In this document: piece by piece, positions 22,426-31,967 of the stretch
How positions within the stretch are numbered: position 1 is the first letter of the stretch
Layout: every line of letters begins with the position of its first letter
Notes under the pieces: model-generated
The model's database searches: none
The model's input: the letters and a program-made list of their open reading frames with translations, nothing else
What the model was told of the DNA's origin: nothing
Translations under genes and position numbers: made by a program
NCBI RefSeq assembly: GCF_022271435.1
Contig: NZ_JAFIQY010000062.1
Span: 1 to 35,664 of the forward strand
Length of the DNA: 35,664 bases
Direction of reading: 5' to 3'
Source of the DNA: Streptomyces monomycini
GTDB taxonomy: Bacteria; Actinomycetota; Actinomycetes; Streptomycetales; Streptomycetaceae

Positions 22426-24765
22426 ATGACGGAAAGCCGCGTGGACGGGCCTTCGGTAGTTGAGTTCCGGCGGATGCGCGAGGAATGGGTCGAAGGCAGG
22501 ATCCAGGATCTCGCCGAGGTGCTGGAGACCGCCGTCCCGGTTCTGTACGAGCTGCTTCCGGCGGATCTGGGAGACCGTCGCCTGCCCGCGGCGATCACCG
22601 TGGCCAGGGTGGCCGCGGACGAGGCGCGTGCTCAGCCCGTGTCGGAGACCGTCCGGTGGCTTGAGCGCCTGATTCCCGGTGGGCACCGCCATGATGTGCC
22701 GGGAGCGGTCCGAGTGCTCCGGTCGGGACTGGGGGCCCGGGAAGAACCGGCTGTCTGGTCGTGGAACGCCACCGCGTGGGAGGAGTTGACGCTGTCGTGG
22801 TGGAGGCGGCATGAGACGCGTACTGGTGACTCCGTGCGGGACTTCACTGAGTGGTGCTCGCGTTGGTCGGCGGAGGTGCCTCGGAACGGGGGGATCGACA
22901 AGCCCGAGCAGTCACCGCGACGGCACGGTCGTACGCTCGTCACGCCCGCCGAGTTCTTCGCCTCGGAGCCCGAACCGCTGAGGTTGCTGGCCCTCGCGGT
23001 GCTCAGGTCACCCCGAACCGTCGCCGCAGTCGAGGACACCGTCCTGCTGCGCGAAGAGCGCCTCCAGGGCGCGGGACACCTGAGGTGGCTGGCCGAACAG
23101 CAGGCCTGTGCCGATCATCTCGAAGCGTGGCGCAGAGCCCATCAGGAGACCGGGTCCGAGGCCACCCGGGCCTTCCTGGCGGAGCTGTCCGAGACCGCCA
23201 AGCGCTACGCCACGCTGGTACTGAAACCTGTCGTCGATGCCCTTTCCGTCGCTGAGCGGGCGCTGCTGGACGGCAGTCGGCCCGGTGCGCACCGCAATGC
23301 CGCCGAATACCTGGACATATTCCTCGACTGGCAGGTGCCGCCGGACGAGGACGCCTGGCGGGACGAGGTACCGAGCGCCGGAGTGGCGCGGCTGGCCCGG
23401 GAGCGCCGGGAGCGGGGAGAGACGACCTGGCAGGGTATGCGGGGTTCCGTGCCCGTCTGGTACCACATCGTCGGCTCTCCGCAGGAGAAGGCCGCCGCTC
23501 TTGCCTACTCGGGGAGGCCGTCGGCCTCCGTCGTCCGCGTCCGGACCGGCGATGACGACGTGACGGCCCCAGGGCCGTCTCTGTTCGGGGGGCTGTTCGA
23601 CGAGGTGGATGAGTCGGCGGACTGGTATCCCGACCCCGGCATCGACGTCCGGTACGAACCGGACAGCGCATTCGACCTGTGCGCTCTTCTCGCGCTGGCC
23701 CAACTCGGCCACGCAACGTTGGTGTTCCTGACGATCCACCCGGACGGAACGGTGCGCACCTTGCGCTCGGTCCGTGCCCTGGTGCGTGAGGACGACGCCA
23801 AGGCGTACCGACGCTGGGCCCTGGCCGCGTTGGCGGAGCTGGCTCCCGACCCGGAGGACCTCGCCGACCTCATCGCCCGGGAAGAGGAGATGAGCGCGGA
23901 CGGACCAGGCGAGACCGACGGCACGGAGGGCCCTGGTCGAGGAGGCGGTCCCGGCGGGGCCCCTTCTCCAGAGCCTGAGGCTTCCTGCTCCGGCCGTCGC
24001 ACCACCGGCGGCAGCCTTCCACCCGAACTGCTCGCCAAGGTGAGGGCTCTGCTCCGCAAGGCGGAGGACCGGGCCGCCACGGAGGACGAGTCCCGCGCCT
24101 TCTTCGCCAAGGCCACGCAGCTCATGGCCAAGTACGGCATCGAACAGGCCGTGCTCGAAGGACTGGACCAGCCTGCCGGCCCCGTGGACAAGGTGGTCGA
24201 GGTCCACCCGCCCTATGCCAAGGAAATGCGGCGGCTGCTCAGTTGGATCGCTGAAGCCATGCGCTGCCGTTCGGTCTACCCCGGAGGCAAGGCGAACCGC
24301 CACCGGGTCCACCTTTTCGGTTTCGAGGGTGACATCCAGGCGAGCGAGGTTCTGTTCGCCAGCCTGCGGCTGCAGATGCTGGACGGAGCGGACCGCGCCG
24401 ACCGCCTGCACCGGCCGCCGGGGGAGGACTCGCGGGCCTACAAGCGTTCCTGGATGCTCGGGTTCATCCGTGAGGTGACCGACCGGGCCAAGGCCGCGCA
24501 GGCGGCGGCGCGGGAAGCCGCCGAGCACGAGCAAGAGGTGGCGGAGGGCGGAGACCGGGTGGGGCGCACGGTGGCCCTGGTCCTTGCCGACCGGTCGGCA
24601 GTGGTGGATGCGCGTCTGAACGACAGCTACCCCAAGTTGAGCAAGGCTCGGCCCACGAGGTTCAAGGGGACGGGTTACCGGCAGGGCCGTGTCGACGGCC
24701 GTCGGGCCGACATCGGTGGGCCGACCATCGTTCCTCAGTCACGCACCGAGCAGTTCATCGGCTGA
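22426..24765 (+). CDS. Large DUF2786-containing protein upstream of the Wadjet operon
   Basis: A 779-residue protein from ATG 22426 with GGAGGGGG shortly upstream. Residues 1 to about 500 are helical and unrecognised (WLERLIPGGHR, DIFLDWQVPPDEDAW, VRYEPDSAFDLCALLALAQ). After a Gly/Pro/Glu linker at about 505-528, residues about 530-575 form a DUF2786 domain (LLAKVRALLRKAED, FFAKATQLMAKYGIEQAVL). The C-terminal 170 residues follow the domain that usually accompanies it (KEMRRLLSWIAEAMRCRSVY, VHLFGFEGDIQASEVLF), ending in FKGTGYRQGRVDG. DUF2786 proteins are frequent on actinobacterial plasmids and phages and lack an assigned activity. It is co-directional with jetA but separated from it by a hairpin, so a functional link to Wadjet is only a possibility. 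Confidence 0.75.
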   Translation: MTESRVDGPSVVEFRRMREEWVEGRIQDLAEVLETAVPVLYELLPADLGDRRLPAAITVARVAADEARAQPVSETVRWLERLIPGGHRHDVPGAVRVLRSGLGAREEPAVWSWNATAWEELTLSWWRRHETRTGDSVRDFTEWCSRWSAEVPRNGGIDKPEQSPRRHGRTLVTPAEFFASEPEPLRLLALAVLRSPRTVAAVEDTVLLREERLQGAGHLRWLAEQQACADHLEAWRRAHQETGSEATRAFLAELSETAKRYATLVLKPVVDALSVAERALLDGSRPGAHRNAAEYLDIFLDWQVPPDEDAWRDEVPSAGVARLARERRERGETTWQGMRGSVPVWYHIVGSPQEKAAALAYSGRPSASVVRVRTGDDDVTAPGPSLFGGLFDEVDESADWYPDPGIDVRYEPDSAFDLCALLALAQLGHATLVFLTIHPDGTVRTLRSVRALVREDDAKAYRRWALAALAELAPDPEDLADLIAREEEMSADGPGETDGTEGPGRGGGPGGAPSPEPEASCSGRRTTGGSLPPELLAKVRALLRKAEDRAATEDESRAFFAKATQLMAKYGIEQAVLEGLDQPAGPVDKVVEVHPPYAKEMRRLLSWIAEAMRCRSVYPGGKANRHRVHLFGFEGDIQASEVLFASLRLQMLDGADRADRLHRPPGEDSRAYKRSWMLGFIREVTDRAKAAQAAAREAAEHEQEVAEGGDRVGRTVALVLADRSAVVDARLNDSYPKLSKARPTRFKGTGYRQGRVDGRRADIGGPTIVPQSRTEQFIG

Positions 24766-24770
24766 TCGCG

Positions 24771-24801
24771 CGGCAGCGGACGGCGAGGGGTCCGGCTGCC
24801 G
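24771..24801 (+). terminator. Hairpin between the DUF2786 gene and jetA
   Basis: CGGCAGCGGAC (24771-24781) pairs with GTCCGGCTGCCG (24790-24801) in an 11-bp stem with one bulged base and an 8-nt loop, beginning 5 nt after the TGA. It suggests the Wadjet operon has its own promoter. A TACGGT (24866-24871), placed to give a start at or just before ATG 24881, is a possible -10 element without a clear -35. Confidence 0.5.
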
Positions 24802-24880
24802 CCGACGCGCCGGGCAGCGACCGCAGCGCGCCTCGGGATCGGCTCACGATGTCAGTGCCGCCCTCTACGGTAGAGACCGA

Positions 24881-26473
24881 ATGCCACCACCACGGTGGAA
24901 AGTGAGGCAGACAGGCGTGCACAGGGTTCCACCGGAGATGTTCCGGTTCACGACGGTGGAGAGGTCCGATCTGTACGGGGCGGTGCTCAACGCCTTCGGG
25001 GTGGCCGGGGAGCACCTGGAGACGGCGTTGGGGCTCGACGCGGTGCGGGAGCGGTTGCGTGCGGTGGGCTGGGTGGCGGCGGTCGAGGACGCCGAGTTGC
25101 ACGAGGTGCTCAAGAAGCTCGTGCAGTGGGAGCTGCTGGATGTGGTGCACAACCATGCGGAGAACTACCGTACGGCCGAGGAGTACGAGCGGCGCAACCT
25201 TCAGTATTCGCTGACCCGGCGGGGTGAGGCCGCGCTCGCCGGAGTCCGGCACGCGCTGGAGGTGCTGGCCTCTACGGGGGCGCTGCAGACGGCCGTGCTG
25301 GAGGCGATCGCCGACCGGCTGGACGAGCTGAGCCTGCTGTCCGCCGAGCCCGCCTCGGCCGACCGGCGGATCTTCAGCACGCTGCGGGAGCTGGAGGGGC
25401 ATCTGGACGCCCTGGTGGAGAACACCAAGGCGTTCAACGGCGAACTCCAGCGGCTCCTGCGCGCCGAGGGCGCGGACCTGGAGGTGTTTCACGAGGTCAA
25501 GGCCGCCACCGTCGCGTATCTGCAGGAGTTCCTGGTCAACCTCGACCGGCGCGGGCAGGCCGTCGCCGCTGCCGTCACCCGGGTCGAGGAGCGGGGTACG
25601 GCTGTGCTGCGCGAGCGGGCTCTGCGCGGGGCCGAGCTGCCGCCGACGGCCGGTGCGGATCCCGCGGCCGGCTGGCTGGAGGGCAGGCGGGCGCGCTGGG
25701 CGGGGCTGCGGGCGTGGTTCCTGCCGGACGACGGGGCGCGGCCCCGGATCGAGCAGCTGCACGACATCGCCCGGCGGGCCATCGTCTCGCTGCTCCAGGT
25801 CCTGGAGCGGATCAACGAGTCACGGCGCCGGTCCACCAGCGCCGTGCAGGACTTCCGGGAGCTGGCGCGCTGGTTCGCGGCGGCCCCGGCGGAAGAGGAT
25901 CTGCACCGGCTCTGGTCGGCGGCCTTCGGCCTCGGCCCGGCCCGCCACGCCCATCTTGCGCACCCCGATCCGGAGTTGATCCCGCCGTCCCGATCCTGGA
26001 CCGAGGCCCCGCCGGTGAAGGTGTCGGCGCTGCTGCGGACCAGCGGGCGGACGGAGCGCTTCACCCGTACGGGCAAGGTGCGGGACGTCGCGGCGGTCAG
26101 GGCGGAGCGCGCGGAGCGGGCCCGCGCGGAGCGGGCGGAACTCGCGCGTGCCTGGGCAGCGCTGGAGACCGACGGGCCCGTACGGCTCTCCGCCTTCGGC
26201 ACGCTGGACCCCGCCGTCTTCGACCGGCTGCTCGACCTGCTGGGCCGGGCTCTGTCGGCCAGACCGGACGCGGGCGGCCTGCGGCGTGCCACGACGGGGG
26301 ACGGCCGGGTGGAGATCGTGCTGTCGCCGCCTCCCGACGAGCACACCGCCGTGCTGCGCACCACGAAGGGCTCCCTGGCCGGGCCGGACTACGTCGTTCA
26401 CATCACGGCTGCGGGCGGAGCGAGCGCCTTCCCCGCTCCGCGCCCCGCGCAGCAGCAGGAGGCGGCCGGATGA
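24881..26473 (+). CDS. jetA: Wadjet JetA, MukF/kleisin-like subunit (DUF2397/TIGR02677 family)
   Basis: A 530-residue protein matching the DUF2397 family: PPEMFRFTTVERSDLYGAVL near the start, an N-terminal winged-helix region (HEVLKKLVQWELLDVV, EEYERRNLQYSLTRRGEAAL) and long helical segments around residues 150-350. JetA is the kleisin that bridges the SMC-like JetC heads and binds JetB. The start is uncertain: ATG 24881 has no good ribosome site and may be leaderless, while GTG 24917 follows GAGG (24904-24907) by nine nt and begins VHRVPPEMF. The C-terminus (RKVRDV..., Ala/Arg/Glu-rich at about 405-430) is a charged helix. The TGA overlaps the jetB start as ATGA. First gene of a four-gene operon. 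Confidence 0.85.
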   Translation: MPPPRWKVRQTGVHRVPPEMFRFTTVERSDLYGAVLNAFGVAGEHLETALGLDAVRERLRAVGWVAAVEDAELHEVLKKLVQWELLDVVHNHAENYRTAEEYERRNLQYSLTRRGEAALAGVRHALEVLASTGALQTAVLEAIADRLDELSLLSAEPASADRRIFSTLRELEGHLDALVENTKAFNGELQRLLRAEGADLEVFHEVKAATVAYLQEFLVNLDRRGQAVAAAVTRVEERGTAVLRERALRGAELPPTAGADPAAGWLEGRRARWAGLRAWFLPDDGARPRIEQLHDIARRAIVSLLQVLERINESRRRSTSAVQDFRELARWFAAAPAEEDLHRLWSAAFGLGPARHAHLAHPDPELIPPSRSWTEAPPVKVSALLRTSGRTERFTRTGKVRDVAAVRAERAERARAERAELARAWAALETDGPVRLSAFGTLDPAVFDRLLDLLGRALSARPDAGGLRRATTGDGRVEIVLSPPPDEHTAVLRTTKGSLAGPDYVVHITAAGGASAFPAPRPAQQQEAAG

Positions 26474-27789
26474 GCACCCTCGCCAATCAGCTGGCCGCCG
26501 CGGAACGGGAGGAGGTCGCGCGCGCCATTCGTCTCCTGCTGGCCCGCCCGTTGCTGACCGAAGCCGCCGACCCGGCCGGCTTCGAGCTGGTGCGGCGCCG
26601 TCGCGAGCCACTGGCCCAGTGGTTCGACTACACGTGCGGTTGGAGCCTGGTGGTGGAGCCCCGCCGCGGTCACGCCCGCCTCACCAAGGTCCGTACGGAC
26701 CCGGACGGCTCCCGGCCGGCCCGTAGGACGCGCTCCGGCCGGGCCCCGTTCGACCGTCGGCGGTACGTGCTGCTGTGCGTGACCGCGGCCGAGTTGCTGT
26801 CGATACCGATGACGACCATCGGTGTGCTCGCCGACCGTGTCGTCCAGGCCACGGCGGCCGACCGTGCGCTGACCGCGTTCGACCCGGTCCACCGGCCGGA
26901 GCGGATGGCGTTCGTCGACATCCTGAAGTTGCTGGAGTCGTACGACGTGTTGCGCGCGGTGGACGGGACGACCGAGACGTACGTCGAGACCGCGGAGGCG
27001 AAGGTGCTCTACCGCGTGGACACCACCCTGCTGATGCGGCTGCCCGCCGCGCCTGTCGGCGCCTCCCGGCTCGCCGTGCCCCCGGACGAGGTGCCCGCGC
27101 GGTTCGAGGACCTCCTCGCGGGGCTGGTGCGGGAGCGCCGCTACGGAGGAGTGGCCGGTGACGGCAGCGTGGACGAGACGCACCACGAGCCCGCCGCCAC
27201 GGACGCCCAGCGCAACCTGCGGCTGCGCCACTCGGTGCTGCGCCGTCTCTTCGACGACCCCGTGCTGTACCGGTCGGACCTCGCCGAGGACGAGCTGGCG
27301 TACGTCACCTCCCTGACCGGACGGCAGATCCTGCGCCGGTCGGTCGAGCAAGCAGGCTTTCTCCTGGAGGAACGGGCCGAGGGCTTTCTGCTCGTGGACC
27401 CGGACGGGACAGCCACCGATGCCCGGTTCCCCGACGACACGTCCACCGCCCGGGTCGCCGCACTGCTCCTCCTGGAACCACTGTGCGCCGCGCCGGCCGG
27501 CCTGCTGCCCGAACAGCTCGCCGAGGCGGGAGCGGATCTGCTGCGCCGCTTTCCGAGGTGGGCGAAGGCGTATCAGTCGGCGGACGGCGCGCCCCGGCTG
27601 GCGGAGGAAGCCGTACGCGTACTGCGCGATGCCGGGCTCGCCCGCCGGACCGCGGGCCGAGTCGTCGCCCGCCCGGCCGCGTACCGCTACCGGCTGACGG
27701 AGGCGACCAGCAGGGACGCCGATGCCGATGCCGATGCCGATGCCGTCGCCGATGCCGTCGCCGACGCCGCAGAAGGAGACCGACAGTGA
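26470..27789 (+). CDS. jetB: Wadjet JetB, MukE-like subunit (DUF2398/TIGR02678 family)
   Basis: A 439-residue protein starting at ATG 26470 inside the jetA stop. DUF2398 features include EEVARAIRLLLARPLLTEA near the start, FDYTCGWSLVVEPRRGHARL, RYVLLCVTAAELLS, and a winged-helix part with LRHSVLRRLFDDPVLY and ISLTG-like strands. In Wadjet this subunit binds the kleisin JetA and contacts DNA. The last 25 residues are an unusual Asp-Ala/Val-Ala tail made of nine hexanucleotide repeats (27715-27768), just before the jetC ribosome site GAAGGAG. The TGA overlaps the jetC GTG. The tail is probably a disordered acidic appendage. Confidence 0.85.
   Translation: MSTLANQLAAAEREEVARAIRLLLARPLLTEAADPAGFELVRRRREPLAQWFDYTCGWSLVVEPRRGHARLTKVRTDPDGSRPARRTRSGRAPFDRRRYVLLCVTAAELLSIPMTTIGVLADRVVQATAADRALTAFDPVHRPERMAFVDILKLLESYDVLRAVDGTTETYVETAEAKVLYRVDTTLLMRLPAAPVGASRLAVPPDEVPARFEDLLAGLVRERRYGGVAGDGSVDETHHEPAATDAQRNLRLRHSVLRRLFDDPVLYRSDLAEDELAYVTSLTGRQILRRSVEQAGFLLEERAEGFLLVDPDGTATDARFPDDTSTARVAALLLLEPLCAAPAGLLPEQLAEAGADLLRRFPRWAKAYQSADGAPRLAEEAVRVLRDAGLARRTAGRVVARPAAYRYRLTEATSRDADADADADAVADAVADAAEGDRQ
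27715..27768 (+). repeat. Hexanucleotide tandem repeat in the jetB 3' end
   Basis: Nine consecutive in-frame hexamers: GATGCC five times, GACGCC twice and GTCGCC twice, encoding Asp-Ala and Val-Ala. Four GATGCC units are perfectly adjacent (27721-27744). The array ends about 7 nt before the ribosome site of jetC. Confidence 0.9.
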
Positions 27790-30700
27790 GTGTGACCGAG
27801 CTTCCCCTCCCGCGGCGGCAGGAGCCCACCGAGCAGACGGCCGTGACCCCGGCACGAGAGGAGGACGCCGCCCGCGAGCGCTGGCAGCCCTATCGGGCGG
27901 GCATCCTCAACGTCTGGCGCTACTACGACGAGACCTTCACCTTCCACCAGGGCCGCCTGCTGCTGCGCGGGCAGAACGGGTCGGGCAAGTCCAAGGCCCT
28001 GGAGCTCTTGCTGCCCTTCCTCTTCGACGCCAGTCTCCGCCCCAACCGCCTGTCCACGTTCGGCGGTTCCGAGCGCACCATGCACTGGAACCTGCTGGGC
28101 GAGGGCGCGTCCGGCAAGACGCGTGTCGGGTACGTGTGGATGGAGTTCCGTCGCGTCGGCGACGACGGCACCGAGGAGTGGTTCGGCTGCGGGGCGCGCC
28201 TGCAAGCGAGCGTCCACACCAGCGGGGTGCACGCCGACTACTTCACCACCGGCTCCAGGATCGCCCACCCCGGCGGCGTGCGCCTGGTCAACGAGGCGGG
28301 GCAGCCACTGACCCGCGCCGCCCTCGCCGACGCCCTCCGCGACCGCGGCGACGTGCACGCCTCGGCCACCGACTACCGCGCCGCCGTACGGCGTCAGCTC
28401 TTCGCCGGCATGGCCGAGCAGCGCTACGAGTCGTTGCTGTCCGCCCTGCTCCAGCTGCGCCAGCCCAAACTGTCCGAGCGGCTCGACCCGTCCCTGCTCT
28501 CCACGCTGCTGTCCCGTGCCCTGCCCCCGCTGGGCGAAGGAGAGATCGCCGAACTCGCCGAGGGCTTCGAGCGCCTGGACCGCCAGCGCGAACATCTCAA
28601 GCGGCTCGACGACGAGGTCACGGCTGCCGAAACCGTCGCGACGCGGCAGCGCGCCTACGCGCGACGGGTCCTGCGTGCCGGAGCCGCCGCGCTGATCTCG
28701 GCGACCACCGAGATGGACAACCTCACCCGCGTCGCCCGTCTCAGCGCCGAGGAGTTGCAACAGGCACTGGCGCAACGTGAGTCGGCCCAGATCCAGCGTG
28801 AGGAGTGCGAGCTGCGCGCGCACGCCCTGGAGGAGACCATCGAGGGCCTGCGCGACAGTGATGCCTACAAGCAGGGGGAAGAACTCGACCGGCTCCGCCG
28901 CCGCACCGACGACGTGGCAGCTGCCGCCAGGCGGCAGCGCGCCGCCGCCCGGACCGCCCAGGCCGGAGCAGAGAAGGAGCAGGGGCATGCGCACGAGGCC
29001 GCGGGACGAGCCCGCAGCCTGGACGAACATGCGCGTGAAGCTGCCGAGGAAGCACGCCGCTCGGCCCGTACAGCGGGCATGGAGTCCATACATCACGAGG
29101 TCAGGGCCATCCTGGACGCCGGCCTGCCGGTGACTCTGCCCGACGGCCCGGGACGCGAGGCGGGCGGCGATCGGCCCGAAGGCCCCGGTGTCACCCGTAC
29201 GGCGGGCGAGAACGGGGCCCGGGAGGCTCGTCGGCTGCTCCGCGGCGCGGTCACCGCCCGACGGCATCAGGTCACCCTCGTCACCGAGGCGATCGAGGAG
29301 CACGATCGCGCGGTACGGGACCGGTGCGCCGCCGAGGAGCTGCTGGACGGGGCCCGTGGCCGGCTCGCCGAGGCGATCGCCCTGCGCGACGAGGCGTCCG
29401 GCGCCTGGGACGACGCCCTTGCCGCACAGGCGGAACGCCTGCTGGCCTGGGCCGAAGGCTGCACGGAACTGCGCTTCGCCGACCCGGGGGAACTGGCGGC
29501 CGCAGCCGCGGCCGAGGCCGAGGTGACGGCCTTGGCCGAAGCCGCCGCGCGCCCGTTGGAACAGGAGATCGGCACGGCGGAGGCCACCGCCCGGGCCACC
29601 CGCCAGGGCCTGCTGGAGGAGCGGAGGCGACTTGAGGAGGAGGTACGACGGCTCAGCGGCGAAACCGACCTCCCGCCGCCCTCCCCGCGCACCCGCACCA
29701 CCGTCCGCACGGCGACGGCCGGAGCACCACTGTGGCGGCTGGTCGCCTTCCGCGAAGGCGTCCCGCTCCCCGTACAGGCCGCAGTGGAAGCGGCACTGGA
29801 GGCGTCGGGCCTTCTGGACGCCTGGGTCAGCCCCTACGACGGCATCACGCTGCCGGGGCACGACACCCGTGCCGAGGCGGCCCTGGCCGTGAGCGCCCCC
29901 GGGGCCAGCCTGCTGGACGTGCTCACGCCCGAGGAGGACATCCCCGTCCCGGCCGACACCGTGAACCGCATTCTCGCCGGTGTCGCCTACGGCACGACGC
30001 TGCCCGGCAGCCACCCCGCGGCCGTCTCCGCCGACGGGGCTTGGCGCCTCGCCCTGGCCACCGGAACGTGGAACAAGCCGGAACCGGCCCACATCGGCGC
30101 CCTCGCGCGCCAGCGGGCCCGACAGCGCCGGATCGGTGAACTGACCGACCTCATCGGCGGACGGAACGCTGACCTTGCCGACCTCGACGACCAGCTGCGC
30201 GACCTCGATGCGCGCCGCACCCGGCTGGACACCGACCGCGCCGCCCGCCCCGACCACCGGGACCTCGACACCCGCCGGCGTGACCGGGACCGTGCCGAGG
30301 AGAGGCTGGCGGCCCGGGACGACGCCGTACGCGATGCCGCCGGCCGTCTGGAGCGATGCGAGCACAAGGTGGCGAGCGCGCTGCGCACGCTCAGCCGCCG
30401 GGCCGCGGAACACAACCTGCCCACCGACCGCGACCGGTTGGGTGAGCTCTCCGCCGCCGTCGACAGGTTCCGGGACACCGCCGACGGCTGGGTGGACGCC
30501 CGCCTCACCGCGACCGCCGCTGCCGACAGGGCTCGTGAGACAGCCGCGCAGGCACAGCGCTCGCGCCGGGCCGCCGAGGAACAGGCCGATCAAGCGGCTG
30601 CCGCCGAAGCAGAGGCGGCGGGCCTGAAAGCGCGCCTGGAAGCGGTGGAGGCCACCGTCGGCGAGGACTACCGGCAGATCGTCGCGCGCGTCGCCGAGGC

Positions 30701-31967
30701 GCGTACCGCGCTGCGCCGCTGCCGTGCGGAGGCCGACCAGGTGGGCGAACTCCTGCTGAGCCTGGAAGGGCGCATCGGAGGACTGCGGGCCACCAGCAGC
30801 CAGGACGCCGAGCTACGGGAGCAGGCCGGCGCGGCCCGGGACGCCGCGGCGCACCGGTTCCGGCACCTGTGCCTGGCCGGGCTGGCCGAAGACGCCGGCA
30901 TCGCACCGGAACCCGACACCTGGGGCGGCACCAAGGCCTTGGGGGACGGCACCAAGGCCACGTTGGAGGCTGCCCGCGCCACGGCGGCGAAGTGGCCGGG
31001 CGTCCCCCATGCCCCACGCAACCTGGGCGACGCCGCGACCCGCCTGTCCGAAGCGGTCCACGAGGCCCGCCAGCGCCTCGGCGCCCGGGTCGACCTGGAT
31101 CTGGAGCCCGACGACGACATTCAGCTCTTCACCGCCACCTTGGACGGCGTGCGCGTGGGGGCAACGGGCCTGCTCACCGCACTCACCCAGGAGCGCGACC
31201 GCAGCCGTGACGACATCACCACCGCCGAGCGGCGCCTCTTCGACCAGATCCTCACCGGCGACATCCGCCGCCATCTGGCAGCCCGCATCCGTCAGGCCGG
31301 CGAACTCGTGGACCGCATGAACGGGCACCTGGAGCGGGTCCGTACCGCTTCCAAGGTCGCCGTCCAGCTCGTCTGGGACGTCCGTCCCGATCTGCCGGAC
31401 AGCACCCGCACCGCCCGGCAGCTGCTTCTGAAGGACCCCGGCCGGGTCACCGAGAGCGACCGGGAGGCGCTGCACGCCTTCTTCCGGACCCGGATCGAGG
31501 AGGCCAAGAACGGCGATACGGCCGCGAACTGGGAGGAGCAGCTCGGCGAGGTCCTCGACTACACCGCCTGGCACCGCTTCACCGTCCGCCTCGACCGGGC
31601 GAACGGCACCGGCTGGCAGCCGCTGACCAAGAAGCTGCACGGTGCGCTCTCCGGCGGGGAGAAGGCCATCGCCCTGCACCTGCCGCTGTTCGCCGCCGTC
31701 GCCGCCCATTACGAAGCCGTGCCCCTGGCACCCAGGCCGATCCTGCTGGACGAGGTCTTCGTCGGCGTCGACACCGTGAACCGCGGACAGGTCTTCGCCC
31801 TGCTCACCGCACTCGACCTGGACCTCATGGTCACCTCCGACCACGAGTGGTGCACCTACGGTGAACTGCCCGGTATCGCCGTCCACCAACTCCTCACCGA
31901 CGGCGCGGACGACGCGGTCACCAGCGCCCGCTTCGTGTGGAACGGCATCGACCTGGAGGCGGGATGA
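27786..31967 (+). CDS. jetC: Wadjet JetC, SMC/MukB-like ATPase (TIGR02680 family)
   Basis: A 1393-residue protein from GTG 27786, seven nt after GGAG and overlapping the jetB stop (GTGA). The N-terminal head has a Walker A GQNGSGKSKALELLLPF (Lys68). Long coiled-coil arms with many Ala, Arg, Glu and Gln follow (about 240-560 and 760-1230), around a hinge-like globular part (LWRLVAFREGVPLPVQAAVE, about 650-750). The C-terminal head has the ABC signature LSGGEK (1288-1293) and Walker B PILLDEVF (Asp1322-Glu1323), then VDTVNRGQVFALL. All ATPase motifs are intact. In characterised Wadjet systems the SMC motor extrudes loops on DNA and, on small circles, activates nuclease cleavage. This is the largest gene in the window. 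Confidence 0.92.
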   Translation: MSVTELPLPRRQEPTEQTAVTPAREEDAARERWQPYRAGILNVWRYYDETFTFHQGRLLLRGQNGSGKSKALELLLPFLFDASLRPNRLSTFGGSERTMHWNLLGEGASGKTRVGYVWMEFRRVGDDGTEEWFGCGARLQASVHTSGVHADYFTTGSRIAHPGGVRLVNEAGQPLTRAALADALRDRGDVHASATDYRAAVRRQLFAGMAEQRYESLLSALLQLRQPKLSERLDPSLLSTLLSRALPPLGEGEIAELAEGFERLDRQREHLKRLDDEVTAAETVATRQRAYARRVLRAGAAALISATTEMDNLTRVARLSAEELQQALAQRESAQIQREECELRAHALEETIEGLRDSDAYKQGEELDRLRRRTDDVAAAARRQRAAARTAQAGAEKEQGHAHEAAGRARSLDEHAREAAEEARRSARTAGMESIHHEVRAILDAGLPVTLPDGPGREAGGDRPEGPGVTRTAGENGAREARRLLRGAVTARRHQVTLVTEAIEEHDRAVRDRCAAEELLDGARGRLAEAIALRDEASGAWDDALAAQAERLLAWAEGCTELRFADPGELAAAAAAEAEVTALAEAAARPLEQEIGTAEATARATRQGLLEERRRLEEEVRRLSGETDLPPPSPRTRTTVRTATAGAPLWRLVAFREGVPLPVQAAVEAALEASGLLDAWVSPYDGITLPGHDTRAEAALAVSAPGASLLDVLTPEEDIPVPADTVNRILAGVAYGTTLPGSHPAAVSADGAWRLALATGTWNKPEPAHIGALARQRARQRRIGELTDLIGGRNADLADLDDQLRDLDARRTRLDTDRAARPDHRDLDTRRRDRDRAEERLAARDDAVRDAAGRLERCEHKVASALRTLSRRAAEHNLPTDRDRLGELSAAVDRFRDTADGWVDARLTATAAADRARETAAQAQRSRRAAEEQADQAAAAEAEAAGLKARLEAVEATVGEDYRQIVARVAEARTALRRCRAEADQVGELLLSLEGRIGGLRATSSQDAELREQAGAARDAAAHRFRHLCLAGLAEDAGIAPEPDTWGGTKALGDGTKATLEAARATAAKWPGVPHAPRNLGDAATRLSEAVHEARQRLGARVDLDLEPDDDIQLFTATLDGVRVGATGLLTALTQERDRSRDDITTAERRLFDQILTGDIRRHLAARIRQAGELVDRMNGHLERVRTASKVAVQLVWDVRPDLPDSTRTARQLLLKDPGRVTESDREALHAFFRTRIEEAKNGDTAANWEEQLGEVLDYTAWHRFTVRLDRANGTGWQPLTKKLHGALSGGEKAIALHLPLFAAVAAHYEAVPLAPRPILLDEVFVGVDTVNRGQVFALLTALDLDLMVTSDHEWCTYGELPGIAVHQLLTDGADDAVTSARFVWNGIDLEAG

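Noticed and set aside
27687..30593. 968-codon open frame on the minus strand
   Set aside because: It runs antisense to jetB and jetC, is Gly/Gln/Val/His-rich with no domain, and is explained by high third-position GC in the real genes.
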